64,000 bases of DNA from PALSA-612 sp963776375. Lineage in GTDB: Bacteria; Actinomycetota; Thermoleophilia; Gaiellales; Gaiellaceae. Shown here piece by piece: positions 50,989-60,510 of the stretch; within the stretch, counting starts at the first letter, position 1; each line of letters starts with the position of its first letter. The DNA lies in the NCBI GenBank assembly GCA_963776375.1, contig CAVZMF010000007.1, positions 1 to 64,000 on the forward strand, in the 5' to 3' direction. The position numbers and the translations under genes were made by a program. The notes beneath the pieces were generated by a model. That model was given only the letters and a program-made list of their open reading frames with translations. It was not told the origin of the DNA and searched no databases.

Positions 50989-52311
50989 TCAGCGCTTCCC
51001 GGCCATCCCGGGCAGCGCGGGCATCTTGCCCTTGCTCAGCTGTTTCATCATCTTCTGCATCTGCTTGCGGGCGTTCAGCAACTGGTTGACCTGCTGCACC
51101 GTCGTCCCGCTGCCCTTTGCGATCCGCTGCCGCCGCGAGCCGTCGATGACGTGCGGGAGCTTCCGCTCCCTCGGCGTCATGGACAGGATGATCGCCTCGA
51201 CCCGAGCCATCTCCCGCTCGTCGACGTCCACGTCCTTGAGCTGCTGTCCCATGCCGGGGAGCATCGAGATCAGGCTCTTCATCGAGCCCATCTTGCGCAT
51301 CATCCGGTAGCTGGCGAGGAAGTCGTCGAAGTTCATCTCGCCGGCCATCATCCGGGCCTCCATCTCCTTCTGCTCGTCCTCGGTGGCGACGGCCTCTGCC
51401 TTCTCGATCAGCGTGAGCACGTCGCCCATGCCGAGGATCCGCGAGGCCATGCGGTCGGGGTGGAAGACCTCGAGCTGGTCGAGCTTCTCGCCGACGGAGG
51501 CGAGCTTGATCGGCTTGCCGGTGACGGCGCGCACGGAGAGCGCGGCGCCGCCGCGGGCGTCGCCGTCCAGCTTCGTGAGCAGGACGCCGTCGAAAGCGAT
51601 CCGCTCCTGGAAGGCGAGCGCGACGTCGACGGCCTGCTGGCCTGTCATCGAGTCGAGGACGAGCAGGACGTTGTGCGGCTTCACGGCCTGGTGCACGCGC
51701 TCGAGCTCGTCCATCAGCTCCTCGTCGATCTGCAGCCGGCCGGCGGTGTCGACGATCGCGACGTCGCGACCCTGCGACCGTGCCTGCTCGAGACCCAGCT
51801 TCGCAGCCTCGACCGCGTCGCTGCGCTCGGAGCTGTAGACCGGGATCTGGATCTGCTTGCCGAGCTGCTCGAGCTGGGAGATCGCAGCCGGCCGCTGCAG
51901 GTCTGCGGCGACGAGCGCGGGGCTCTTGCCGTCCTTCCGCAGCATCAGTGCGAGCTTGGCCGCGGCCGTCGTCTTCCCCGAGCCCTGCAGGCCGGCGAGC
52001 AGGATCACGGTCGGGGGGCGTCCGGAGAAGGCGAGCCGCGAGTCGGCCGAGCCCATGATCTCGGTCAGCTCCTCGTGGACGATCTTTACGACCTCCTGGC
52101 CGGGTGTGAGGCTCTTCGTCACCTCCTGGCCGAGGGCCCGCTCCTTGACGGCGGCGGTGAACTCCTTGACGACGCCGAGGTTGACGTCGGCTTCGAGCAG
52201 CGCGAGGCGGATCTCGCGCATGACCTTCGAGATCGTCTCCTCGTCCAGCCTTCCGCGCGAGCGGAGGCCGCCGAGGACCGCTTGCAGCTTGTCGCCGAGG
52301 GCGTCGAACAT
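50989..52311 (-). CDS. ffh: Signal recognition particle protein Ffh (SRP54)
   Basis: 440 aa GTPase that binds signal sequences and 4.5S RNA. N domain, then G1 LLAGLQGSGKTTAAAKLAL, G3 DTAGRLQIDEELM, G4 TKLDGDARGG; C-terminal methionine-rich M domain (GMGQQLKDV, MTPRERKLPHVIDGSRRQRI, QMQKMMKQLSKGKMP). All domains intact. The SRP RNA gene was not found in the window. Confidence 0.97.
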   Translation of the reverse strand: MFDALGDKLQAVLGGLRSRGRLDEETISKVMREIRLALLEADVNLGVVKEFTAAVKERALGQEVTKSLTPGQEVVKIVHEELTEIMGSADSRLAFSGRPPTVILLAGLQGSGKTTAAAKLALMLRKDGKSPALVAADLQRPAAISQLEQLGKQIQIPVYSSERSDAVEAAKLGLEQARSQGRDVAIVDTAGRLQIDEELMDELERVHQAVKPHNVLLVLDSMTGQQAVDVALAFQERIAFDGVLLTKLDGDARGGAALSVRAVTGKPIKLASVGEKLDQLEVFHPDRMASRILGMGDVLTLIEKAEAVATEDEQKEMEARMMAGEMNFDDFLASYRMMRKMGSMKSLISMLPGMGQQLKDVDVDEREMARVEAIILSMTPRERKLPHVIDGSRRQRIAKGSGTTVQQVNQLLNARKQMQKMMKQLSKGKMPALPGMAGKR

Positions 52312-52336
52312 CGTCGGACAGTGTACGGAGGTAGAC

Positions 52337-52361
52337 GTGGGGGAACCCGTGGTTCCCCCAC
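52337..52361 (-). repeat. Perfect 11-bp hairpin between ftsY and ffh
   Basis: GTGGGGGAACC pairs with GGTTCCCCCAC around a CGT loop, in the 183-bp gap between ftsY and ffh. No T-run. Together with similar hairpins near 48361 and 53601 it probably tunes transcript stability within the ribosomal/SRP block. Confidence 0.55.
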
Positions 52362-52494
52362 GAGCCCCCTCCTTCTTCGCAGCGTGTCGCCGATCGCGAT
52401 CTTGCGCTCCGGCGAGAGCGCGGTCTCGCCTCCGCGCGCGGAAGGTGTCTCGTCTCCCCGAGGACCGGCGACGCCCGCGACTTGGCGAAAAGGG

Positions 52495-53448
52495 TTAGCC
52501 GTCGTCCGAGCCGACGAGAGCGCGCGCGAAGTCGGCCGGGTCGAAGGGCTGGAGGTCCTCGAGGGCCTCCCCCACGCCGATCAGCTTGACCGGCATCTCG
52601 AGCTCGACGGCGATCGGCAGCACGATGCCGCCCTTCGCGGTGCCGTCGAGCTTCGTCAGCGCGACGCCGGTGACGTCGACGGCCTCGCCGAACAGGCGCG
52701 CCTGCTGGAGGCCGTTCTGGCCCGTGGTCGCGTCGAGGACGAGCAGCGTCTCGTGCGGCGCGCCTTCGAGGCGATCGGCGATCACACGGCGGACCTTCCG
52801 CAGCTCGTCCATCAGGTTCGTCTGCGTGTGCAGCCGCCCGGCCGTGTCGACGAGGACGACGTCGCGACCGCGGCTCCGCGCAGCGGAGACCGCGTCGAAG
52901 GCGACGGCCGCGGGATCGGCGCCCTTCGTCGAGCCGACGAAGTCCGCCCCGGCGCGCTGCGACCAGATCTCGAGCTGCTCGTCGGCGGCGGCGCGGAACG
53001 TGTCTGCTGCGGCCACGAGCACAGACCGCCCGTGCGCGGAGAGACGGTGGGCGAGCTTGCCGATCGTCGTCGTCTTCCCGGTGCCGTTCACGCCGACGAC
53101 GAGCACGACGCTCGGGTGCTCGTTGACAGCCAGCGTGGCCGGCTCGCCGAGCAACGCTCCGATCTCCTCGACGAGCGCCCCGGCGAGATCGTCGACGTCG
53201 CGGCGCTTGCGCAACCGTTCCACCAGCTCGTCCGTCGCTGCCATGCCCACGTCGGCCGAGATGAGCGCCTCTTCGAGCGCCTCCCACGACTCGTCGTCAC
53301 GCGGGTCGAAGCGCCCGAGCGGAAGGCGGATGACGGTCCGCGTGCGGCCGAGCGAGCTTCGCAACCGCCCGAAGAAGCGCCGGCGCTCGGCCTCCGGCTC
53401 GGCGACCTCGTGCTCGTCGCCGAGCAGCTCTGACCAGCTCCGCGCCAT
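52495..53448 (-). CDS. ftsY: SRP receptor FtsY
   Basis: 317 aa. Acidic/basic short N-terminal A region, N domain (WEALEEALISADVGMAATDE), GTPase motifs G1 VLVVGVNGTGKTTTIGKLAH, DTAGRLHTQTNLMDELRKV, TKLDGTAKGGI and the C-terminal GVGEALEDLQPFDPADFARA. ATG at 53448 opens MARSWSELLG. It lacks a long acidic A domain, as in many Actinobacteria. Confidence 0.96.
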   Translation of the reverse strand: MARSWSELLGDEHEVAEPEAERRRFFGRLRSSLGRTRTVIRLPLGRFDPRDDESWEALEEALISADVGMAATDELVERLRKRRDVDDLAGALVEEIGALLGEPATLAVNEHPSVVLVVGVNGTGKTTTIGKLAHRLSAHGRSVLVAAADTFRAAADEQLEIWSQRAGADFVGSTKGADPAAVAFDAVSAARSRGRDVVLVDTAGRLHTQTNLMDELRKVRRVIADRLEGAPHETLLVLDATTGQNGLQQARLFGEAVDVTGVALTKLDGTAKGGIVLPIAVELEMPVKLIGVGEALEDLQPFDPADFARALVGSDDG

Positions 53449-53600
53449 CCGGGCGCGCAGGATAGTCAGTCGCGCGGCGGCGGTGCCGGGCGCCGAGCCG
53501 GTGCCGGACGCCGCGGCGGTCGCCGCGCGCTGTGGGCAAATCGTCACAGTCACGTCTCACCCGCGTGACGATTTCGCCGCTACGCTCACATCGGGGGTCA

Positions 53601-53613
53601 GGGCCGAAGGCCC
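53601..53613 (-). repeat. GGGCC-GAA-GGCCC hairpin, one of two flanking smc
   Basis: A 5-bp GC stem with a GAA loop lies behind smc. A similar element, GGCCC-GAA-GGGCC, is at 56172-56184 just ahead of smc, and both are followed by a G-run on the plus strand. They look like copies of one small repeat. Possible mRNA-stability elements. Confidence 0.4.
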
Positions 53614-53644
53614 CGGGGGAAACCAACTAACGGATGTCCGCGGC

Positions 53645-56141
53645 TCACGCCGCGGCTTCGGCGGCTTCCTCACGCGGGAGGCGCCGCGACAGCACCTGCG
53701 AGACGCCGTCGCCGCCCATCGTCACACCGTAGAGGATGTCTGCGGCCCCCATCGTCCGCTTCTGGTGCGTGACGACGATGAACTGCGCCCGATCGGCGAA
53801 CTCGCGCAGCAGCGCGACGAAGCGGCCAATGTTCGTGTCGTCCAGCGCCGCCTCGACCTCGTCCAGGAGGTAGAAGGGGCACGGGCGCGCGAGGAAGAGC
53901 GCAAACAGGAACGAGATCGCCCCGATCGCCTTCTCCCCGCCCGAGAGCAGCGACAGGCGCGTGATCCGCTTTCCGGCCGGACGCAGCTCGACCTCGATGC
54001 CCTGCTCGGCCTCGCCGTCCTCGCCCTCGCCCTCGCCTTCCGCCTCCGTCAGCCGCAGCCGGCCCTCGCCGCCCGGAAACAGCGTCCCGGCGACCTCGGC
54101 GAAGTTCCGCTCGACGGCGGCGAACGTCTCCGAGAACCGGCGCTCGACCGTCTCGGTCAGCTCGCGACGCAGCTTCTCGAGCTCGGCCAGCGACTGCTCG
54201 AGGTCGGCGCGCTGGGTACGCAACTCCTGGAGGTGCTCCTTCTCCCGCTCGTACTCCTCCTTGGCGAACGGGTTGACGCCGCCGAGCGTCTCGCGGCGGC
54301 GCTCGACTCGGACGAGCTTCGTCTCCAGCTCCTCCCTCGGGCCCTCGGCCGGCTCCGCGCCGGCGTCGGCCAGCCGGCGCCGCGCCTCGCCGGCCTCGGC
54401 CTCCAGCCGTGCCAGCTCGACCCCGACCGCCGTAGCACGCTCGCCCGCGCCGGACGACTCGTGGCGCAGGTCGGCCTCTGCCGCGCCGAGCCGCCGCAAC
54501 TCGGCGGCGAGCTCTGCCGCGCGCCCCGATTCCGTCCTCGTCGCGGCTTCGAGCGGCGCCTCGTGCCGCCGTGTCGCCGCGATTGCGAGGCCGACCTCCG
54601 CCTCCAGCCGCTCCCCCAACCCGACGAGTCGCGGATTGGCGTGGCGCACGCGCGGCTCCGCCCGGGTCGCCCGCGCAGCGAGCTCGCGCGCCTGCGTCTC
54701 CACGAGCCGACACTGCGCCTCGAGCTCGAGCTGGATCGCCTCCGCCGCTTCGCCCGCGAACCACAGCTCGCCCCGTCCCGGGTCGTAGCCGACTCCCTCG
54801 CGGGTCACGGCCGGGCCGGAAGAGGCCAGGAGCTCCTCGAGCGGGACGACCGGCAGCTCGCGGACGAGCTCATTCGGGTCGCGGCCGACGAGGACGACGA
54901 GGCTGCCGAGACCCGACGCGCGCGCGTGCTCGACGAGGCCGAGCCCGTGTTCGGTGGTCTCCGCAAGCACCGCGGCTGCGCGATGACCCAGCGCCGCCGC
55001 CACCGCCCGCTCGGCGCCCGGCTCGACCTCGAGCGCGCTCAGCGCCAGCCGCTCGCCGCGCTCGGACAGCGCCCGGGCCGCCGGCGGCAGCCCCTCGCGT
55101 TCGTCCAGCGCGCGCCGCAGCGCGGCCGCGCGCGCCTCGGCGATCCGCGCCTGTTCGGCGAGCTGCTCTCCGACCCGTTCGATCACCGGCTCCCGGAGCC
55201 GCGCAAGGAGTTCTCCGGCCGCCTCGCGACGCAGCTCGAGCCGCTCCCTGCCGCTCCGCAGCCGGTAGAGCGTCGCGGCGGCGCCTTCGCGACCCCCCGC
55301 AACCGCCGCGAGCTCCTCTTCGGCCCGCTCGCGCTCCCGCAGGAGCGCCTCGAGCATCTCTTCGAGCTTCCGCCGTTCCTCGACGACAGTTCGGCCACGC
55401 CGCCGTGCGTCATCCGTCCGCTTCCCGAGCTCGCGCGAGGTCGATGGTCGCGATGCCGGCACGCAGCCCGGCGATCTCCCGGCCCAGCTTCTCGGCGCGC
55501 TCGGCGGCCGTCGCCTGCAGCGCCAGCGGCCGCAGCCGTTTCGCCACCTCCGCCTCGAGGTCGCGCGCGCGCTCGACCTGCTGCCCCACGCGGGCCAGCT
55601 TCAGCTCCGCACGATGGCGCCGGCGTTTGAAGCGACCGAGCCCCGCCGCGTCCTCGACGAGAGCGCGGCGCTCGGCTGCGCTCGAGGTCAGGATCGCCTC
55701 GACCTTGCCCTGGCTGACGATCGACCCAGCGCCGGCGCCGAGGCCGACGTCGGCGAGCAGCTCGACCACGTCCAGGCGGCGGACCTGCGCGCCGTTGACG
55801 AGGTACTGGCCCTCGCCGCCGCGGTGCAGCCGCCGGACGATCGACACCTCGGAGAAGTCGAGTCCCGGCAGCGCCTGGTCGGCGTTGTCGAAGACGAGCT
55901 CGACCTCGCAGAACTCGGCTGCCGACCGCCCGGCCGACCCCGCGAAGAGCACGTCGTCGGGTTTTTCCGCACGGAGCTCGCTCGGCGCCAGCGATCCAGA
56001 TGCCCACACCAGGGCATCGGCGATGTTCGACTTCCCCGACCCGTTCGGGCCCACGACGACGGCCACGCCCGGCTCGAGCCGAACCTCCACCTGGTCGGGG
56101 AACGACTTGAACCCCCGCATGCGAACGGCCTTCAGGTACAC
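53645..56141 (-). CDS. smc: Chromosome segregation ATPase SMC, short-armed and frameshifted
   Basis: N-terminal head MYLKAVRMRGFKSFPDQVEV with Walker A VVGPNGSGKSNIADALVWA and Q-loop, then coiled coil. The frame changes at 55410-55462 (one extra base; span 3n+1). It resumes with coiled coil, a hinge (LEVEPGAERAVAAALGHRA, GLGSLVVLVGRDP), the second coil and C-terminal head (LSLLSGGEKAIGAISFLFAL, FYLLDEVEAALDD). About 832 residues in total against roughly 1150-1200 usually; each arm is only about 190-210 residues. Ring-forming chromosome organiser. Confidence 0.93.
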
Positions 56142-56237
56142 GCGGGCGCAACGCTAACGATCAGCGCGGATGGCCCGAAGGGCCCGGGGGGACGTGAAGA
56201 CCCGCCGAAGCAGGCCCTCACAGAGTGTCGCGCGCCG

Positions 56238-56894
56238 CTAATAGTCCGGCGGCACCTCTCCGGCGAGCGACTCGAGCGCCTGCTGCGCTGCCTCCTGCTC
56301 GGCTTCCTTCTTCGTCGACCCGGTGCCGACGCCGCGCTGGTCGCCGTCGATCAGCGCCGCGCAGGTGAAGCGCCGGTCGTGCGCGGGGCCCTCGGTCTCG
56401 AGCACAGCGTAGACGACCTGTTTGCGCATTCGCGCCAGCTCCTCCTGCAGCTCGGTCTTGTAGTCCACCGAGTGCGTAGCGGCGTACTCGATCTGGCCGC
56501 GGAAGGCGGCGACAATCGGCTTCTCGACATGCTCGAAGCCGCGCTCGAGGAAGATCGCCGCGAGCGCGGCCTCGAGCAATGCGGCGAGGACGTTACGGTT
56601 CTCCGCGAGCCGGCTGAGCTCCTCGGGCTGCGCGGCGGCCCCGCGCGACTGCAGCTCGCGCCCGAGCTCGAGCTCCTGCGCGATGACCGCGCAGGCGCGC
56701 CTCGAGACCACGTGGGAGCGGATCTTCGCCAGCCGTCCTTCGGTCAGCTCGGGGAACCGGTCGTACAGGTGTCGCGCCACGGCCAGCTCGAGGACGCTGT
56801 CGCCGAGGAACTCCAGCCGCTCGTAGGAGGACGCCCGGTCGGGCGCCCACGACGAGTGGGTGAAGACATGCTCCGCCCGCTCCGGCGGCAGCAA
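56238..56894 (-). CDS. rnc: Ribonuclease III
   Basis: 218 aa. Catalytic signature YERLEFLGDSVLELAVARHL and second acidic set ENRNVLAALLEAALAAIFLE, followed by a double-stranded RNA-binding domain (DYKTELQEELARMRKQVVYA ... GTGSTKKEAEQEAAQQALE). The apparent TTG start at 56894 is a guess: conserved sequence (VRQLAELIRL) continues upstream without a clear start codon. Confidence 0.94.
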   Translation of the reverse strand: MLPPERAEHVFTHSSWAPDRASSYERLEFLGDSVLELAVARHLYDRFPELTEGRLAKIRSHVVSRRACAVIAQELELGRELQSRGAAAQPEELSRLAENRNVLAALLEAALAAIFLERGFEHVEKPIVAAFRGQIEYAATHSVDYKTELQEELARMRKQVVYAVLETEGPAHDRRFTCAALIDGDQRGVGTGSTKKEAEQEAAQQALESLAGEVPPDY

Positions 56895-56943
56895 GCGGAT
56901 CAGCTCGGCGAGCTGCCGAACGTCGCCTGCCCGAGTGTCGCCG

Positions 56944-57189
56944 CTACTGGTGCGTCGAGACGTAGTCGACGGCCTGCCCGACAGTCGTGATCTTCTGCGC
57001 GTCCTCGTCGGAGATCTTGATCCCGAACTGGTCCTCGAGCTCCATGATCAGCTCGACGAGGTCGAGCGAGTCGGCGTCGAGATCCTCCTGGAACGACGCC
57101 TCTTCCGTGATGTCGTTCTCCTCGACGCCCAGTTGCTCGACCAAGACCTCCTTGACTCGCTCGAAGACTTCCTCGCGCGAAGCTGCCAT
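56944..57189 (-). CDS. acpP: Acyl carrier protein
   Basis: 81 aa acidic helical protein with the phosphopantetheine serine in DLDADSLDLVELIMELE. Standard AcpP. GAGAGGTGAC upstream of the ATG at 57189. Between plsX and rnc, the classical order. Confidence 0.96.
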   Translation of the reverse strand: MAASREEVFERVKEVLVEQLGVEENDITEEASFQEDLDADSLDLVELIMELEDQFGIKISDEDAQKITTVGQAVDYVSTHQ

Positions 57190-57190
57190 G

Positions 57191-58228
57191 TCACCTCTCT
57201 TGGGGGTTGGATTCGGAAAGCGCGCGGACTCTAACACGCTCCTCGCCTGCCTCCCGGGCTTCCTCGACCATCCGCTCGCCGAGCCTTGCAACGACGTCGT
57301 GGTCTATTCCGCGCGCCGCGAGGCGGATCGCGTTGGCGATCGCCGTGCGTGACGAGTTGCCGTGGGCGATCACCGCCAGCCCGCGCAGCCCGAGCAGGTA
57401 CGCGCCGCCGTAGGCGTCCGGGTCGAGATGGGAGCGCAAGCGGGCTGCGGCGGGCTTGATCAGCGCGCCTCCCGCCTTCCCTCGCGCCGTGGCGGTGATC
57501 TCGCTCCGCAGCCAGTCGAGCGTCGTTCGGATCGTGCCCTCGAGGAGCTTCAGCGCCACGTTGCCCGTGAACCCGTCGCAGACGACGACGTCGGCGGCGT
57601 GGGCGAGCAGCCAGCGGCTCTCGACGTTGCCGCGGAAGTCGACGAGATCGCTTGCGGCTAGCAGCCGATGGGCCTCGAGCGTGAGCTGGTTGCCCTTTTC
57701 GGGCTCTTCCCCGATGGACATGAGCCCGACCGTGGGCCGCGCGATCTCGAGGATCTCCTGGGCGAAGACCGAGCCCATTACGGCGAACTGGAGCAGGTGT
57801 TCCGCCCGGCAGTCGGCGGTGGCGCCGGCGTCGATCAGCACCGAGGGGCCCTTCGGCGTCGGGACGACCACGGCGATCGCCGGCCTGAGCACGCCGGCCT
57901 GGCGCCTGATGTAAACGAGGCCGGCAGCGAGCATCGCCCCGGTGTTCCCGGCGGACACGGCCGCTTCGGCCCGGCCCTCGTGCACGGCGCGGCACGCGGC
58001 AACGAGCGAGCTGTCCGGCTTGCCGCGCACGGCGTCGGCCGGCTTCTCGTCCATCGCGATCTCCTGCGTCGTCGCGACGAGCTCGAGCCCGTGCGTCTCG
58101 AGGCCGGCCGGCCCGAACAGGATGGGCTCGATCCCCTCCGACCGGGCCTCGAGCGCCCCGGCCACGATCGCCTCCGGCCCCCGGTCGCCCCCGAGCGCAT
58201 CGACCGCCACCCGGACCGGGCCCGCCAT
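57191..58228 (-). CDS. plsX: Phosphate acyltransferase PlsX
   Basis: 345 aa. Converts acyl-ACP to acyl-phosphate for phospholipid synthesis. VRVAVDALGGDRGPEAIVAG at the start, SAGNTGAMLAAGLVYI, IGEEPEKGNQLTLEAHRLL, and VVCDGFTGNVALKLLEGT are family signatures. Ends one base before the acpP start. Confidence 0.97.
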   Translation of the reverse strand: MAGPVRVAVDALGGDRGPEAIVAGALEARSEGIEPILFGPAGLETHGLELVATTQEIAMDEKPADAVRGKPDSSLVAACRAVHEGRAEAAVSAGNTGAMLAAGLVYIRRQAGVLRPAIAVVVPTPKGPSVLIDAGATADCRAEHLLQFAVMGSVFAQEILEIARPTVGLMSIGEEPEKGNQLTLEAHRLLAASDLVDFRGNVESRWLLAHAADVVVCDGFTGNVALKLLEGTIRTTLDWLRSEITATARGKAGGALIKPAAARLRSHLDPDAYGGAYLLGLRGLAVIAHGNSSRTAIANAIRLAARGIDHDVVARLGERMVEEAREAGEERVRVRALSESNPQER

Positions 58229-58246
58229 GGCCGAGAGTCTAGGGAT

Positions 58247-58435
58247 CTACGGAGCGGGCGTGCGCAGCGGCTCTATCTCGCGCCCGCGGTACGTCTTGCA
58301 GTTCGGGCACATCTCGTGCGAGCGCTTCGGCTGGTGGCACTGCGGGCACACGCTCAGGCGCGGAGCGTCGATGCGGTGCTGCGCGCGACGCTTGTCGCGG
58401 CGGGCCTTGGATGTCTTTCGCTTCGGGACAGCCAT
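58247..58435 (-). CDS. rpmF: 50S ribosomal protein L32
   Basis: 62 aa. MAVPKRKTSKARRDKRRAQH start and zinc-finger CPQCHQPKRSHEMCPNC with four cysteines (the C+ zinc form). First gene of the plsX-acpP-rnc-smc run. Normally it follows yceD directly, but here yceD is 2 kb away. Confidence 0.97.
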   Translation of the reverse strand: MAVPKRKTSKARRDKRRAQHRIDAPRLSVCPQCHQPKRSHEMCPNCKTYRGREIEPLRTPAP

Positions 58436-58474
58436 GCGGCGGAGCAGTATAGCGGCGCGATAGGCTCCGTCCGT

Positions 58475-58831
58475 ATGGGCTACAGCGTCGTAAACGTCGA
58501 CGAGATCGAGGGCGCGGGGCCGGGCGGCGGCGTCCGGTTCGTGCGCCGCGAGCTCGGCTGCGAGGCGTTCGGGATCAACTGGTTCGAGCTCCCGCCGGGC
58601 GCCGAGGGCCTCGAGCACGACGAGGGCAGCACGGGCCAGGAAGAGGTCAGCGTCGTCGTGCGCGGCTCCGGCCATTGGCGCGTCGACGGCGAGGACGTTC
58701 CGGTGCGCGAGGGGTCGTTCATCCGCTTCGATCCGGAGACGACGCGCTGCCCCGTCGCCGGCCCCGATGGAATGACGTTCGTCTCGGTCGGCTCGACGCG
58801 CGGCAGCTACGAGGCCCGCGGACCCTTCTAG
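58475..58831 (+). CDS. Small cupin domain protein
   Basis: 118 aa. Single cupin: PPGAEGLEHDEGSTGQEEVS and GHWRVDGEDVPVREGSFIRF. The usual two-His motif is reduced to one visible His plus acidic residues. TAGGCT lies 8 bp upstream of the ATG, pointing to a leaderless mRNA. It converges tightly on the ABC-F gene. Confidence 0.75.
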   Translation: MGYSVVNVDEIEGAGPGGGVRFVRRELGCEAFGINWFELPPGAEGLEHDEGSTGQEEVSVVVRGSGHWRVDGEDVPVREGSFIRFDPETTRCPVAGPDGMTFVSVGSTRGSYEARGPF

Positions 58832-60409
58832 TCACAACGCGATCGTCCGCGTGGCGCCGAAGCGGTCGATGAAGCGGCGGTCGTGCGTGACGAGCACGAC
58901 CGTGCCTTCGTAGTCGCGAAGGGCCAATTCGAGCTGTTCGACGGCTTCCAGGTCGAGATGGTTCGTCGGCTCGTCGAGGACGAGCAGGTTGACGCGGCGC
59001 GCCTGCAACTCGGCGAGGTGGGCGCGCGTCCGCTCGCCCGGCGAGAGCGACGAGCAGGGCCGACCGACGTGATCGGCGCCCAGGCCGAACTTCGCGAGCA
59101 GCGTCCGCGCGTCTTCGGCACGCAGTCCGGCGCGGCCACGGAATCGCTCGAGCAGGGGCTCCGCACCGTCGTACGCGCCTCGGCCTTGCTCGAGCGTCCC
59201 GATCACGGTCCGCCGGCCGACGAAGCGCGTGCCCGCCACGAGCGGCACGTCGCCGAGCAGCATCCCGAGAAGCGTCGATTTGCCGCTGCCGTTTCGCCCC
59301 GTGACGAGCACGCGCTCGCCGCGCCCGAGGAGGAGGTTCACCGGACCGAGGCTGAACTCACCACGAACCGCCGTGGCGCCGTCCAGCGCTGCCACACGGT
59401 CGTTCGCTCGCTCGCCGGTCTCGAGGCGGAGCTCGAGCTCCCAGGGCTCGTAGGGCTTCTCCGGCCGGTCGGCGCGCTCGAGCGCGCGCTCGGCCAGGCG
59501 AACCTTGCTGCGCAGCGCGTTCGTGCCCCGGCGGTCCGAGCCTCCGGTCTTCTCCCCCAGGCCGAACCCCGCGCGCGCCTCCTGCCGTCGCCGCGCCAGC
59601 AGCGCCTCGATCTCGCGGCGACGCTCCTCCGCGTGCTCGAAGCGCTCGAACGCCGCCTCTCGCGCCGCGTCGCGGACCGCCTCGTACTCGCTGAAGCCAC
59701 CTGCCCACTCGCGGACCCGCCGCGTCCACGGCTCGATCTCGACAATGCGCGTCACCGTTCGGTCGAGGAACTCGCGGTCGTGCGAGACGACGACGAGGCC
59801 GCCTTCCCGGCCTGCGAGAAAGCGCTCGAGCCGCTCGAGGCCGTCGAAATCGAGGTCGTTCGTGGGCTCGTCGAGGAGGAGCAGCTCGAAGCGCGAGAGC
59901 AGGATCGCCGCCAGCGCAACCCGCGCCGCCTCGCCGCCGGAAAGCGAGCCCAGCTCGCGACCGAGCGAAACGGGCAGCCCCAGCTCCGCGGCCGCCTGTC
60001 CCGCCCGCGCGTCCAGGTCTCCGCCGCCGAGGGCGACGAAACGGTCGAGCGCCACGGCGTACCGGTCGTCGGCCGCCTCACCCGCGGCCAGAGCGGCGGC
60101 CGCCGCTTCCAGCTCCTGCTGCGCGGCGGCGACGCCCGTGCGCCGCGCGAGGTGAGCGAGCAGCGTCTCGCCCGTCGTGCGGTCGGGCTCCTGCGGGAGG
60201 TAGCCGGCGGTCAGAGCCGCCGGCGCGCGCGTGATCGTCCCCTGGTCGGGGACGTCGATCCCGGCGATGAGCCGGAGAAGCGTCGACTTGCCGACGCCGT
60301 TCGGGCCGACGACGCCCAGCCGCCGCTCGAGCGTGACCGAGAGCGTGACCTTGTCGAGAACCGTGGTGGCGCCGTAGTGCTTCGAGACGCCGTCGAGTGA
60401 GATACGCAA
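58832..60409 (-). CDS. ABC-F family ATPase
   Basis: 525 aa soluble protein with two ABC cassettes: GVVGPNGVGKSTLLRLIAG / LSGGEAARVALA / LLLLDEPTNDLDFDG and LVTGRNGSGKSTLLGMLLG / LSPGERTRAHLAEL / LLVLDEPTNHLDLEA. No membrane segments. Arg/Glu-rich P-site linker between the cassettes (about 240-310). ABC-F proteins act on ribosomes (translation factors, antibiotic resistance by ribosome protection). Subfamily not resolved. Confidence 0.93.
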   Translation of the reverse strand: MRISLDGVSKHYGATTVLDKVTLSVTLERRLGVVGPNGVGKSTLLRLIAGIDVPDQGTITRAPAALTAGYLPQEPDRTTGETLLAHLARRTGVAAAQQELEAAAAALAAGEAADDRYAVALDRFVALGGGDLDARAGQAAAELGLPVSLGRELGSLSGGEAARVALAAILLSRFELLLLDEPTNDLDFDGLERLERFLAGREGGLVVVSHDREFLDRTVTRIVEIEPWTRRVREWAGGFSEYEAVRDAAREAAFERFEHAEERRREIEALLARRRQEARAGFGLGEKTGGSDRRGTNALRSKVRLAERALERADRPEKPYEPWELELRLETGERANDRVAALDGATAVRGEFSLGPVNLLLGRGERVLVTGRNGSGKSTLLGMLLGDVPLVAGTRFVGRRTVIGTLEQGRGAYDGAEPLLERFRGRAGLRAEDARTLLAKFGLGADHVGRPCSSLSPGERTRAHLAELQARRVNLLVLDEPTNHLDLEAVEQLELALRDYEGTVVLVTHDRRFIDRFGATRTIAL

Positions 60410-60510
60410 GACAGACCTCCGGAGAGCCGGCGCGCCTGCAAGGGCGCGCGAGAAAACGTGGATGGCCCGGTCAGTCCGTCATAGGAGGCGCAGCTGCGCC
60501 GTTTCCGATG

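Noticed and set aside
55380..55425. Programmed +1 frameshift in smc as the preferred explanation
   Set aside because: GGA-TGA-C resembles a recoding site, but three other genes in the window carry the same one-base excess without such context, so assembly error is more economical. Kept as a minor possibility in the findings.
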